Shown: one piece after another, positions 37,376-46,568 of the stretch
Layout: each line of letters starts with the position of its first letter
How positions within the stretch are numbered: position 1 is the first letter of the stretch
From: Mycobacterium sp. PSTR-4-N
Lineage (GTDB): Bacteria; Actinomycetota; Actinomycetes; Mycobacteriales; Mycobacteriaceae
Length of the DNA stretch: 64,000 bases
Assembly: GCF_022348085.1 (NCBI RefSeq)
Contig: NZ_JAKRFN010000010.1
Coordinates: 62,001 to 126,000 of the forward strand
Direction of reading: 5' to 3'
Notes under the pieces: generated by a model
Databases searched by the model: none
What the model was told of the DNA's origin: nothing
What the model saw: the letters and a program-made list of their open reading frames with translations, nothing else
Position numbers and translations under genes: made by a program

Positions 37376-38796
37376 CCACACTGGCCGGACCTGAGCACGT
37401 CGGCGACCTCACGGCCGTCACCCGTCAGCCGTACTCGTACCAACGCCGAGAGCTGGCCGAACCCGACTGGCGCCGCTACCCGGGATGGGCAGGGGTCACC
37501 GAAACCGAGTGGCGAGACCCGCAATGGCAGCGAGCGCACGCGGTCAAGAACATCGGTCAATTGCGTTCCGTCATCGGCGATCTTCTCGACGAAAGGTTCT
37601 ACGCCGATCTCGATCTCGACCAGAAACAGCGCGCGACCATGTCGATGCTGCTTCCGCCGCAGTGCCTGAACACCATGGCAACGCAGGCTGTGTCGCAACG
37701 GAATGCATTCACCGCGGCCTTCTATGCCGATCCGATCCGGAGGTACATGCTGCCGGTGTTCAGCGATCGGCACGCCGAGTGGTGCTCACACCCCTACGCC
37801 GAGCGCGACTCGCTGCACGAGAGCGACATGTGGGTGGTCGAAGGCTTGACGCATCGGTATCCGACGAAGGTGCTCGCCGAGCTTCTCTCGACCTGCCCGC
37901 AGTACTGCGGTCACTGCACCAGAATGGACCTGGTCGGAAATTCCACACCGGCGGTGACCAAGACGAGGCTCACACTTGCGCCCAACGACCGACAGGACCG
38001 GATGCTCGAGTACTTGACGGCAACCCCGTCAGTGCGTGACGTCGTGGTGTCAGGTGGTGACGTCGCCAATGTGCCGTGGCCGCGATTGGAGTCGTTCCTC
38101 CGTCGGTTACTGGCCATCGACACCGTTCGCGACATCCGTCTGGCGACCAAAGCCCTTGGCGCGCTACCCCAACACTGGTTGCAACCCAATGTCGTCGACG
38201 GCGTCGGTGCGGTGTCGCGGCTCGCCGCCGCGCGGGGGGTCAACCTGGCCGTGCACACTCACATCAATCACGTCCAGTCGGTCACCCCCCTCGTTGCGGC
38301 CGCTGCCCGCGGACTTCTCGACGCCGGGGTCAGGGATGTGCGCAATCAGGGAGTTCTGATGCGCGGAGTCAACGACACCACCGAGGATCTGCTCGACCTG
38401 TGCTTCGCGCTGCAAGGTGAGGCGAACATCCTGCCCTATTACTTCTACATGTGCGACATGATTCCGCATGCCGAACATTGGCGGACCCCTCTCTGGCAGG
38501 CGCAGCAGCTGCAGCTGTCGATCATGGGCTATCTGCCGGGTTTCGCCACCCCGCGGGTTGTCTGCGACGTTCCTTACGTCGGCAAGCGATGGGTACATCA
38601 AGCGGTCGAGTACAACCAGGAGCTCGGAATCTCCTACTGGAGCAAGAACTACCGCACCGTGCTCGACGGATCCGACGGTGCGGCACTGAGCCGCGTCTAT
38701 CCGTTCTACGACCCGATCGACACCTTGCCGGCAGCCGGACGGAACTGGTGGACGCAGAACATGGACGCAGAGGAACTCACCGATGCCGGTACATGA
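37372..38796 (+). CDS. Radical SAM aminomutase, lysine 2,3-aminomutase (KamA)-like
   Basis: 474 residues. The [4Fe-4S]/SAM motif is C175-PQY-C179-GH-C182, in KamA spacing CxxxCxxC. Further KamA landmarks are QGVLMRGVND and the C361-D362 segment CDMIPHAEHWRTPL. D362 and D399 align with the two aspartates that hold the epsilon-amino group of lysine in the clostridial enzyme, and Lys405 is the probable PLP lysine, although the usual PGGGGK is PYVGK here. It should convert L-lysine to beta-lysine. The N-terminus (~100 residues) is longer than usual. Overlaps the oxidase stop (ATGA) and the GNAT start by 14 bp. Confidence 0.83.
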   Translation: MTTLAGPEHVGDLTAVTRQPYSYQRRELAEPDWRRYPGWAGVTETEWRDPQWQRAHAVKNIGQLRSVIGDLLDERFYADLDLDQKQRATMSMLLPPQCLNTMATQAVSQRNAFTAAFYADPIRRYMLPVFSDRHAEWCSHPYAERDSLHESDMWVVEGLTHRYPTKVLAELLSTCPQYCGHCTRMDLVGNSTPAVTKTRLTLAPNDRQDRMLEYLTATPSVRDVVVSGGDVANVPWPRLESFLRRLLAIDTVRDIRLATKALGALPQHWLQPNVVDGVGAVSRLAAARGVNLAVHTHINHVQSVTPLVAAAARGLLDAGVRDVRNQGVLMRGVNDTTEDLLDLCFALQGEANILPYYFYMCDMIPHAEHWRTPLWQAQQLQLSIMGYLPGFATPRVVCDVPYVGKRWVHQAVEYNQELGISYWSKNYRTVLDGSDGAALSRVYPFYDPIDTLPAAGRNWWTQNMDAEELTDAGT

Positions 38797-39673
38797 ACCC
38801 TCCGCCGGGCCGCGGCGGAGGCCGTGTCCTGTGCAGCTCGGCCCGATCACTGCCGAGGACGTCGCCGAGGTCGCTCAGTTCCTGCAGGTGCACCACAACA
38901 GGCGTGTGCCCTGGCTCTGTGCCATCGCGGCGGTGCCGTGGTCGGTGCAGGCACCGAATCACGGTTTCATGCTGCGTGACGCGGGGCGGGTCGTGGGGAC
39001 GTTGTTGGCCGTGTACTCGGAACGTCTGGTGGGCGGTCGAACCGAGCGGTTCTGCAACCTGGGTTCGTGGTGTGTGCTGCCGGAGTACCGCTCGCGCAGT
39101 CTCGCTCTTCTCGAGGCGCTGCTCCAACAGGAGGGTTACCACTTCACGGTACTGTCACCCAACGAGGACTCCCAGGAGATCCTCGCATGGTTGAAATTCC
39201 GGCCGCTGAACTCGTCAGCGGTCGTCGTACCGCACATCCCCTTGCCCACGCCGTTCCACCGAACGGTGATCGTGACGTACCCGCCCAGTATCGAGAAGCT
39301 CTTGCGGTCAACCGATCTCACGCTGTATCGCGACCATGCCCGGGCAGGTGCGGCACATCACCTCGTGATCATGCGCGGCGGCCGCAGCTGTTACGTGATG
39401 TACCGGGAGTCGCGCCACACCACCGGGGTACGTACGGCGGTCCTGCTTCATGTCAGCGACGCTGACCTGTTCCTCCAGGAGCTGATTCCGCTGACCCGTC
39501 ATCTCCTGCTGCGGCACGGCCTGGTGGCGACCGTCGCCGACCTGCAGTTGATCGGGCGCAAGCCGCGCCTGGCCATCGACACGCAGCGGCGACCACGAAT
39601 GTTCCGGAGCGCCACGCTGTCACCCGAGCAGATCGACGAACTCTACAGCGAGCTGGTCTGCGTTCCGCTGTGA
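38783..39673 (+). CDS. GNAT-like acyltransferase
   Basis: 296 residues. An acetyltransferase-type core (LGSWCVLPEYRSRSLALLEALL, the R/Q-x-x-G/S-x CoA-loop region, followed by a beta bulge FTVLSPNEDS) covers ~90-150; the rest is less clear and may be a second GNAT-like half. It closes the cassette. By analogy with ablA/ablB (aminomutase plus beta-lysine acetyltransferase) it may acylate beta-lysine, or it may move the beta-lysyl group from the carrier protein to an amino sugar. Which donor it uses cannot be read from sequence. Confidence 0.6.
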   Translation: MPVHEPSAGPRRRPCPVQLGPITAEDVAEVAQFLQVHHNRRVPWLCAIAAVPWSVQAPNHGFMLRDAGRVVGTLLAVYSERLVGGRTERFCNLGSWCVLPEYRSRSLALLEALLQQEGYHFTVLSPNEDSQEILAWLKFRPLNSSAVVVPHIPLPTPFHRTVIVTYPPSIEKLLRSTDLTLYRDHARAGAAHHLVIMRGGRSCYVMYRESRHTTGVRTAVLLHVSDADLFLQELIPLTRHLLLRHGLVATVADLQLIGRKPRLAIDTQRRPRMFRSATLSPEQIDELYSELVCVPL

Positions 39674-39979
39674 GCTCGGCACATCGGTGACCCGCCGGCA
39701 CCCACGCGATGGCGGCCGGTGTTGCCGACGATGGGCGTTGCTCTTCGCCACTGTGCCGCCGTCCCTCGGGCGCTGAAGACCGGCGATGGCCGCCGGTCGA
39801 CACACGGTCCGAATCGGACGAACGACGACGAGGTGCGAGCTTCGGTGATATCCGACCAGGCCGGTGCAGTCTGCAACATTTGCCACCATTTCCGCTCGTG
39901 CGGTGCGGCAACGGTTGTCGCGCGTCCGCCACGGTCAGTGAAACCGGTTGTCTCAGAACTAGTCCCAGGATCTATGCCA
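39674..39979. other. Intergenic stretch with a GC hairpin
   Basis: No supported gene. ACCGGCG (39779-39785) and CGCCGGT (39791-39797) form a 7-bp hairpin with a 5-nt loop and no U-tract, a possible weak terminator for the cassette. The remainder, up to promoter box C, shows nothing recognisable. Confidence 0.45.
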
Positions 39980-40029
39980 AAGATGGCCCCGACGGTCCAT
40001 GTACTGCACGAACCGGGCATCGGATAGTT
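39980..40029 (+). promoter_or_regulatory. Conserved promoter box C, EPS operon
   Basis: AAGATGGCCCCGAC leads into GGTCCATGTAC (39994-40004), 18 nt, then GATAGT (40023-40028). The core is identical to boxes A and B. It lies 90 bp before the first EPS gene (40119), so it is the best candidate for the promoter of the long polysaccharide operon. Confidence 0.8.
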
Positions 40030-40118
40030 GAGAGGTGTTCGAGACGTTAGCTGTCCAGTCCGATTCCGGGTCGCTGGCACGGCAACGACGGGGGAGCGTC
40101 TACGGAAAGCGTTGCAGC

Positions 40119-41066
40119 ATGCGATCACTGGTCACCGGCGCCGCCGGGTTCATAGGGTCCGCACTGGTCGACCGTCTGCTGGCAGAGGGTCATCAGGTCA
40201 TCGGAATCGACAACTTCAGCGCCGGCGAACGCAGCAACCTGGATGACGCCTTCGAACGCAACGCAGTCGACCCCGGACGGTTCCGGATGATCAGCCTGGA
40301 CGTGCAAGCACCCGAATTGATCGGAGTCGTCGCGGGTTCCCGTCCGGACACGGTTTTCCATCTCGCCGCTCAGTCGGATCCGGCCGCATCGATCGCGGAT
40401 CCGCAGTTCGATGCGCGCAGCAATGTATTGGGAACCATCAATCTGTGTGAGGCGAGCCGGCTGGCCGGTGTCCGCCGCATCGTGTACGCCGGTTGCCAAG
40501 CGCCTGTTGCTGCGGGCATGCCCACTTCACCCAACGGCGCAGCCAAGTCGGCTGGTGAGCTGTACCTGCAGGCCTGGGCGCAGATGTACGATCTGTCGCC
40601 GATCTGCTTGGCGCTGGGCGACGTCTACGGACCTCGGCAGCGCCCGCGGGGATCGGGAAACCTGGTCGCGGCCCTGGTCTGTGCGATGGTCACCGGTGTC
40701 CCTCACGGCGTCCGTCGTGACAACGTGCCTGGGCGCGACTACGTCTACATCGACGATGTCGTGGATGCGTTCCTGCTCGCCGCGGCAGCGCCGATCGACG
40801 CTGCCGGCAGCTACCGCATCGGTACGGGGCGCACCACCACCGGTGCGCACCTGTACCCGCTGATCGCTGCGGCGCTCGACGGCACTCCGATGCCGGAGAC
40901 ATGGCTGTCGACGGACACCGCCTCGACTGAAGACAATCGTCTCGGCTGGCAGCCCACCGTCGGACTGTCCGAAGGCATTCGGCGTGCCGTCCGATGGTGG
41001 TGCGGTGTGCTAGAACCCGCAACGGGGTCGGTGAACCGCACCGCAGCAGTCGAGTTGGCGGGCTAG
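40119..41066 (+). CDS. NAD-dependent epimerase/dehydratase-like protein lacking catalytic Tyr
   Basis: 315 residues of the extended SDR family (UDP-glucose epimerase-like): TGAAGFIGSALVDRL cofactor loop, GIDNFSAG, HLAAQSDP and RDYVYIDDVVDAF. The catalytic YxxxK reads N139-GAAK143 (SPNGAAKSAGE), and the usual Ser/Thr region reads YAGCQ instead of YASS, so both proton-relay residues appear lost. It may bind a nucleotide sugar without turning it over, or use an unusual mechanism. The ATG at 40119 is chosen as the start of the Rossmann fold; upstream in-frame starts lie near box C. First gene of the EPS operon. Confidence 0.78.
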   Translation: MRSLVTGAAGFIGSALVDRLLAEGHQVIGIDNFSAGERSNLDDAFERNAVDPGRFRMISLDVQAPELIGVVAGSRPDTVFHLAAQSDPAASIADPQFDARSNVLGTINLCEASRLAGVRRIVYAGCQAPVAAGMPTSPNGAAKSAGELYLQAWAQMYDLSPICLALGDVYGPRQRPRGSGNLVAALVCAMVTGVPHGVRRDNVPGRDYVYIDDVVDAFLLAAAAPIDAAGSYRIGTGRTTTGAHLYPLIAAALDGTPMPETWLSTDTASTEDNRLGWQPTVGLSEGIRRAVRWWCGVLEPATGSVNRTAAVELAG

Positions 41067-41068
41067 CG

Positions 41069-42643
41069 ATGGCAAGTCCAGAGGTCGTCACTCGAGCGCG
41101 TGGAACGAAGTTCGTCACCGCGCCGGGGCGCCGTCGCGGCACCGAGCCGACGCTGACCGGCGCCGAAAACCCCGCAGTCGCCGCGGAATCGGCCGATCGG
41201 CGGCCTCCGGCAGTGATCGAGCGTCTGCGGTGGCAGCGGCATTATGCGGGTCGTCTTCTGATCGTCGACATCGTGGTCGTCACCGGGACCGTGGTGCTCG
41301 CCCAGTATCTGAGATTCAGCAGCTCGGCTTCGACCGAGGTCGCCAGCGGTTATGTGACGGCGTACTCGATCCTGGTCGCGACCCTGTGGTTGTCGGCGTT
41401 GGCAGGTTTCCGCACTCGCTCGCCCAAGATCATCGGTACTGGACTCGAGGAGTACCGCCGGCTCTGCGCGGCGTCTTTCGCCACTTTCGGTGCGCTGGCG
41501 ATCGCAGAGCTCCTGCTCAAGCTGGAGATCTCGCGTGGTTACCTTGCCGTGGCGCTTCCCGGTGGGATCATCGGTCTCCTTCTCGGTCGATGGCTGGGCC
41601 GTAAGCACCTGTCGCTGCAGAGGTCGGCGGGGGCCTGCCGGACCGCGGTGCTGGCGATCGGGGACTGCGCCTCGGTGACTCATCTCGCGGCCGAGTTGAC
41701 CGCCGATCCCGCGGATGGCTACCAGGTCGTCGGTGTCTGCATCCCGGGTTACGACCCTGGTGGCCCCTCGCTCCTGACAGTCGGTGACTGTCAGCTGCCC
41801 ATCGTCGGGGGCGAGAACAATGCACTGTCGGCGATCGGGTCCTGCGGCGCGGACACCGTCGCCATCGCCGGGACCGGGCAGGTCGGGGTTCCCGCCCTGC
41901 GCAGGCTCATCTGGGAGCTCGAACCCATGGGGGTGGACCTGATGGTGTGCCCCGGTGTGATGGACGTGGCACTCTCACGGCTGGTGATGCGGCCCATCTC
42001 CGGCCTGCCCCTGCTTCAGATCGAGAAGCCGCAGTACCGCGGCGCCAAACGATTTCAGAAGCGGGCGTTCGACTTCTGCTTCGCGTTGGCGGCTCTGGCC
42101 GTGACGTTTCCGGTGCTCGTCGTCGCTGCCGCCATGATCAAGATCACCAGTCGAGGACCGGTGTTCTACAGCGCAGAACGCATCGGCATCGACGGGCGAC
42201 CCTTCGCGATGCTCAAGTTCCGCAGCATGATCGCCGACGCCGACCAGTACCTCGACGACCTCCTCGCCCGGAACGAAGGCGACGGTGTGCTGTTCAAGAT
42301 CCGCGACGATCCGCGTATCACACCCGTGGGTCGCGTACTGAGAAGGTTCAGTATCGACGAACTGCCACAGTTCATCAATGTTCTCAAACAGGAGATGAGC
42401 GTCGTCGGTCCACGACCGCCGCTGCGCCGCGAGGTCGAGGCCTACGACTGCGACGTACTGCGCAGGCTGCTGGTCAAACCGGGCATCACCGGTTTGTGGC
42501 AGGTGAGTGGCAGATCTGACCTTTCCTGGGATACATCGATCCGACTCGACCTGTCCTATGTCGACAACTGGTCGATGATCGGCGACCTCGTGATCATCGC
42601 CAAGACCCTGAGAGCGGTAGTGCAGCGCAAAGGTGCCTACTGA
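41069..42643 (+). CDS. Initiating sugar-1-phosphate transferase (WbaP/ExoY-type)
   Basis: 524 residues. An N-terminal basic region precedes 4 hydrophobic helices (~75-185) and a Rossmann-like CoA-binding domain (~190-320). The C-terminal bacterial sugar transferase domain (~330-524) has KRAFDF, RGPVFYSAERIGIDGRPF, KFRSM, DELPQFINVLKQEMSVVGPRPP and KPGITGLWQVSGRS. It transfers a hexose-1-phosphate to undecaprenyl/decaprenyl phosphate, the first step of Wzx/Wzy polysaccharide assembly. The gene starts two bases after the epimerase-like gene. Confidence 0.92.
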   Translation: MASPEVVTRARGTKFVTAPGRRRGTEPTLTGAENPAVAAESADRRPPAVIERLRWQRHYAGRLLIVDIVVVTGTVVLAQYLRFSSSASTEVASGYVTAYSILVATLWLSALAGFRTRSPKIIGTGLEEYRRLCAASFATFGALAIAELLLKLEISRGYLAVALPGGIIGLLLGRWLGRKHLSLQRSAGACRTAVLAIGDCASVTHLAAELTADPADGYQVVGVCIPGYDPGGPSLLTVGDCQLPIVGGENNALSAIGSCGADTVAIAGTGQVGVPALRRLIWELEPMGVDLMVCPGVMDVALSRLVMRPISGLPLLQIEKPQYRGAKRFQKRAFDFCFALAALAVTFPVLVVAAAMIKITSRGPVFYSAERIGIDGRPFAMLKFRSMIADADQYLDDLLARNEGDGVLFKIRDDPRITPVGRVLRRFSIDELPQFINVLKQEMSVVGPRPPLRREVEAYDCDVLRRLLVKPGITGLWQVSGRSDLSWDTSIRLDLSYVDNWSMIGDLVIIAKTLRAVVQRKGAY

Positions 42644-42734
42644 TGACGACATCTTTCGACCATGAAAAAGCCTTCTTGCCAATTGATCTGATGAAGACCG
42701 GTTTCGAACAGACGACATCGGCGAGGAGCCGGAC

Positions 42735-44099
42735 ATGAATGCACAAGTGGCGCGCTACATCGATCAGGTTCAGCGGCGCTGGTGGGTGGTGCTGCTGATC
42801 CTCGGGGCTGTCGTCCTCACCACCGCGGTGACGGCAGACGACCGCCCGCAGTATGTCGGCAAGGCGCTGCTCGTGCAGTCGTCGCCGGGCCAGAGTCCGG
42901 AGCAGGACGCGACGATGGCGGTCGGATACTCGACACTGTTCAACGAGCCGTCGACGACGACCCGGCTCAGGGAGTCGGCGCAGATCCCCGACTCGGTCGA
43001 GTTCACGGCGAGCACTGTCGCGGCCAGCCCGATCCTCACGATCGAGGCAACCGCTGACGATCCCGGCGTCGCGCAGACTGCTGCGCAGCGCATGGCCGAG
43101 ACCTTCCGCGAGGACATCAACTCGGTGCGGCGAGCCGGCTACACCAAGGAACTCAACGACACTCAGCGACAGCTGGATTCGGCACAGTCGCATCCTCAAC
43201 CCGATGGCAGCATGAACCCGTTGGTGCCCATCCTGCAGGCGCGCCTCGATGCCATGCGCAGCGATGGCGCCAGCCGTCTGCAGGATCTGCAACTGCGCGC
43301 CGGCGTGACCAAGACCGATCCGAAGATCGCCTCCCAGCTGCTCTCCGGAGCCGTGGGGGGTGGTTGCCTCGGTGTCCTGGCCGCCCTCGCTCTGGGTGCG
43401 CTCTCACGACGGGTGGTGCATGCCGACGACATCCTCGACAAGACCGGCGTGGAACCGTTGGTCGAGATCCCCCGCGGGGGGTCGGCCTCTGCGACCCGCC
43501 TGCGGGAGAGCGGTCTTCGCGTACTGGCGAACCACCTGAGCGTGCAGGATCTACCCAAATCCGCGGTCGTGGCGGTCACAGATTGCCGGGGCGCCGCGAC
43601 CGCACGGGAGATATCGGAGAACCTGGCGAGGTTGTCAGCTCAGCAGGGGCGTCGCACGGTGCTCGTCTACGCCGACAACGACATCGATTGTCCGGCAACC
43701 GGTCTCGGATTCAACGATGTGCTGGCCAACAGCAGCCTGGTCAACGATGCGCTGATCGACGGCGCGGTCGACTCTCTCCGCATCCTTCCGGTCGGTACCG
43801 TGATCGCCGACCGGTTCTCGCTCATGAGTCGTGAGCGCATCGACGCCGTTCTCGACGAATTGCGCGTCGACAACGATCACATCGTGATCGCGGCCCCTCC
43901 TATCGCCGAGATCATCGATGCCGCACCGCTCTTCGCGGCGGCCGACTTCACGCTGATCACGGTGGAGAAAAGGCGGTCGCGCTTCTCCGACGTGACGACG
44001 GCTGCGCTGGCGCTGGGCGACGCCCGAGCACACCTCCTCGGCGCCGTGCTCGCCGAAGGAAGCGGCGATCGGCCCGTCATGGTTGGTCCGCGACGATGA
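42735..44099 (+). CDS. Wzz-like polysaccharide copolymerase with degenerate kinase domain
   Basis: 454 residues. TM1 ~16-33 (WWVVLLILGAVVLTTAV), an external helical region and TM2 ~201-223 follow the Wzz/PCP-2 plan. After TM2 comes a BY-kinase-like Rossmann domain in which the Walker A position (~279-291, VAVTDCRGAATARE) has no GK[ST], and there is no tyrosine-rich tail. It probably sets chain length without tyrosine-kinase activity. GAGGAG precedes the ATG. A 91-bp gap separates it from the transferase gene. Confidence 0.8.
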   Translation: MNAQVARYIDQVQRRWWVVLLILGAVVLTTAVTADDRPQYVGKALLVQSSPGQSPEQDATMAVGYSTLFNEPSTTTRLRESAQIPDSVEFTASTVAASPILTIEATADDPGVAQTAAQRMAETFREDINSVRRAGYTKELNDTQRQLDSAQSHPQPDGSMNPLVPILQARLDAMRSDGASRLQDLQLRAGVTKTDPKIASQLLSGAVGGGCLGVLAALALGALSRRVVHADDILDKTGVEPLVEIPRGGSASATRLRESGLRVLANHLSVQDLPKSAVVAVTDCRGAATAREISENLARLSAQQGRRTVLVYADNDIDCPATGLGFNDVLANSSLVNDALIDGAVDSLRILPVGTVIADRFSLMSRERIDAVLDELRVDNDHIVIAAPPIAEIIDAAPLFAAADFTLITVEKRRSRFSDVTTAALALGDARAHLLGAVLAEGSGDRPVMVGPRR

Positions 44100-45490
44100 C
44101 GATGTCGTTGGGTCAGGTCGCCCTACTGGGGGCAGTCGCGGTCGCTGTCGCGATCTGCGCTCTGCGCAGCCCCAGCCTCGCGGTGCTGATCCTGATCATC
44201 GCGACGTTCCTGCGGTTGCCCTGGTCGCCGGAAGTGATCCTGCCGGTCGAACCCTGGTTGATGGTCTTCGTCATCGTCATGTGCGCGACCGTGGCGTGGA
44301 TGGTGCGGACGCACGATCGACTTCGCGGTATCGGTGCCGTCGAGTGCGTGATGGTGTCGTACCTGCTGTGGAACTTCTACTCGATGGTCGCTCCCCACGA
44401 GTACCCGGCGGTCGATCCACATTCCGGTGAACCGCTGCCGGTACTCCGTTTCATCGTGATCACGACGCTCATCCCGTTCGCCGCCTACGCAGTGGGGCGC
44501 TTGACCTTCGACCGCCAACAGCAGGTGCGTGCGCTGCTGTGGACCCTGTTGTCGGTGTCGGCGTATTCGGCCGCGGTGAGCATCATGCCGGTCGTCGGAC
44601 TGGGCCCATGGGTGTGGCCCCGCTACATCGTGACAGACCCGGCATGGGTCGGCCGGGCCGTCGGGGTGTTCAACCAGCCGGTCGTCAACGGCATGGTGCT
44701 GGTACTCGGGTTCGCGATCGCGACGACGTTGGCCAGTCGCCGAGGCGATCCCGGATGGCAGAGGAGTCTGGCGGTACTGATTGCCGTCGCGTGCGGGGCA
44801 GGCATATACCTCACCTACACCCGCGCGGTGTGGTTGAGCGCGCTTGTCGTCCTCGTTCTCGGAGTCTGGCTGGCGCGGGGTATCCGCACGGCCTATCTCG
44901 GAGTGCTCGCACTGGTGTTCTCGGTGGTCGCCCTCAACTGGTCGAGATTCACCAGCAGTGACCGCACCCGCGGGGGTGTCACCTCGGAAAGCGAGATCGA
45001 GTCACGGCTCAACGACATTCAAACGGCGCTGTGGGCCAGGACGCAGGAACCACTCACGGGCTGGGGTATCGGGCGGTTCCCCGCTGTGAACCGGTATCAC
45101 CACCAGCAGTGGTCGCCGCATGTGCCCTGGATCAGCGGCTACGGGGAGGCGTCACACACCAACGATCTGGGATTGCTCGCGGAACTCGGAGTCATCGGCC
45201 TGGCGCTGTGGCTCGGGGTCCTGGTCATGGTCGCGTACCGGTTGAAGGAAGCGTACCGAACGCTTCCCGATGACGATCTGACGGGAAAGCCGCTCGTCGT
45301 GATCGGCATCATGGTGCTGACCATCCTGGTGTGCACCGGTCTCACGGTGGACCTGCGCTACTTCGACTTTCCCATTCTGGTCACCTTTCTGATCGTCGGA
45401 GTAGCGATCGGCGGGTCAGATCGTGCGGCGCTGAAAGTCCCAGGCGCCGAGATGACGCTCCATCAGCGGACGGCAGTTCACCATGGTTGA
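44096..45490 (+). CDS. Wzy/O-antigen-ligase-type polymerase
   Basis: 464 residues, about 11-12 hydrophobic helices. The conserved family region ITYTRAVWLS-like (here IYLTYTRAVWLSALVVLVL, ~240-258) is followed by a long external loop with Arg and His residues (~300-350, GWGIGRFPAVNRYHHQQW). It polymerises lipid-linked repeat units on the outer face of the membrane. ATGA overlap with the copolymerase supports a functional pair. Confidence 0.85.
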   Translation: MTMSLGQVALLGAVAVAVAICALRSPSLAVLILIIATFLRLPWSPEVILPVEPWLMVFVIVMCATVAWMVRTHDRLRGIGAVECVMVSYLLWNFYSMVAPHEYPAVDPHSGEPLPVLRFIVITTLIPFAAYAVGRLTFDRQQQVRALLWTLLSVSAYSAAVSIMPVVGLGPWVWPRYIVTDPAWVGRAVGVFNQPVVNGMVLVLGFAIATTLASRRGDPGWQRSLAVLIAVACGAGIYLTYTRAVWLSALVVLVLGVWLARGIRTAYLGVLALVFSVVALNWSRFTSSDRTRGGVTSESEIESRLNDIQTALWARTQEPLTGWGIGRFPAVNRYHHQQWSPHVPWISGYGEASHTNDLGLLAELGVIGLALWLGVLVMVAYRLKEAYRTLPDDDLTGKPLVVIGIMVLTILVCTGLTVDLRYFDFPILVTFLIVGVAIGGSDRAALKVPGAEMTLHQRTAVHHG

Positions 45491-46568
45491 GCGCTGCGTA
45501 CTGTGGGTGTCCACCAGCACCAGGACGCGGGGCGGCGTCGCGTCCTACGTCCGTGCGATGCAGCGGACGTCCCTGTGGGACGGCTGGGGCATTCGGCACA
45601 TCACCACTCACCGCGACGGCTCTGTCGTCGAGAAGGTGGCGTCGTTCCTCGGGGGAGCTCTGATCTTCCTCGCGAACGTGTACATGCGGCGACCCGACGT
45701 CATCCACCTGCACGCGAGCATCCGCGGTAGCTTCGTGCGCAAGGCGCTGCTGCTGTGGATCAGTCGGCCATCGGGAGTACCCGTCGTCCTGCACATGCAC
45801 GGGTCCGGTTTCCCCGACTGGTATGAGGGCTCGCCCCGGTTTCTGCGGGCATGGATCCGGTCCACACTCGGCCATGCGGGCGCGTTCGTGACGCTCAGTG
45901 AGAAGTGGGCTGAGCAAGTTCAGTTGATTGCACCCAGGGCACGAATCAGGGTCATTCCGAACGGAATCGAGCCGGCCCGGCAATCAAGGACACCGGAGCG
46001 CGGTGAACCTGTACGCGTGCTGTTCCTCGGCCGTATCGGAGACCGCAAAGGCGCCTTCAGGCTGTTGGACGCGTGGGCCAAGCTCGCGTGTGAGCCCGAC
46101 TTCGTCGGCGCACAGGGTATTGCGGCTCACCTGACGGTCGCGGGAGACGGCGAGGTCGAGCGGGCGCGGACGCAGTGCCGGCGCCTCGGTCTCTATGACA
46201 GCGTCACAGTGAGCGACTGGCTCTCCGAGCGGGAGGCGGCGGCGGTGCTCGACAGATCCCAGATCCTGGTCCTGCCCTCGCGGAGTGAAGGGCAGCCGAT
46301 GGCAGTGCTGGAGGCGATGGCGCGTGGTCTGTGCGTGGTCGCCACCGATGTGGACGGCTTACCCGAAATGATCGGCGGCGGTTGCGGTGTATTGATCCCG
46401 CCTGACGACACCGAGGCGATCCTCGCTGCGCTGCGGAGCGTCGTCTTCGATGCGGATCTGCGACAGCAATGCGGTGCATCGGCTCGTATTCGCGTCCGCG
46501 ACCGGCTCGACGTCAGCGTCATCGCGGGCAGCATCGACGGTCTGTACCGCGAGGTGTGCCATGAGTGA
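45483..46568 (+). CDS. Glycosyltransferase family 4 (EPS) #1
   Basis: 361 residues, GT-B fold. N-terminal STRTRGGVASYVRAMQ, middle RIRVIPNGIE and the C-terminal donor motif SEGQPMAVLEAMARGLCVVA (EX7E) are those of retaining GT4 enzymes. No transmembrane segment, so it acts on the cytoplasmic face. It overlaps the polymerase gene by 8 bp and the next glycosyltransferase by 8 bp. Donor and acceptor unknown. Confidence 0.88.
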   Translation: MVERCVLWVSTSTRTRGGVASYVRAMQRTSLWDGWGIRHITTHRDGSVVEKVASFLGGALIFLANVYMRRPDVIHLHASIRGSFVRKALLLWISRPSGVPVVLHMHGSGFPDWYEGSPRFLRAWIRSTLGHAGAFVTLSEKWAEQVQLIAPRARIRVIPNGIEPARQSRTPERGEPVRVLFLGRIGDRKGAFRLLDAWAKLACEPDFVGAQGIAAHLTVAGDGEVERARTQCRRLGLYDSVTVSDWLSEREAAAVLDRSQILVLPSRSEGQPMAVLEAMARGLCVVATDVDGLPEMIGGGCGVLIPPDDTEAILAALRSVVFDADLRQQCGASARIRVRDRLDVSVIAGSIDGLYREVCHE

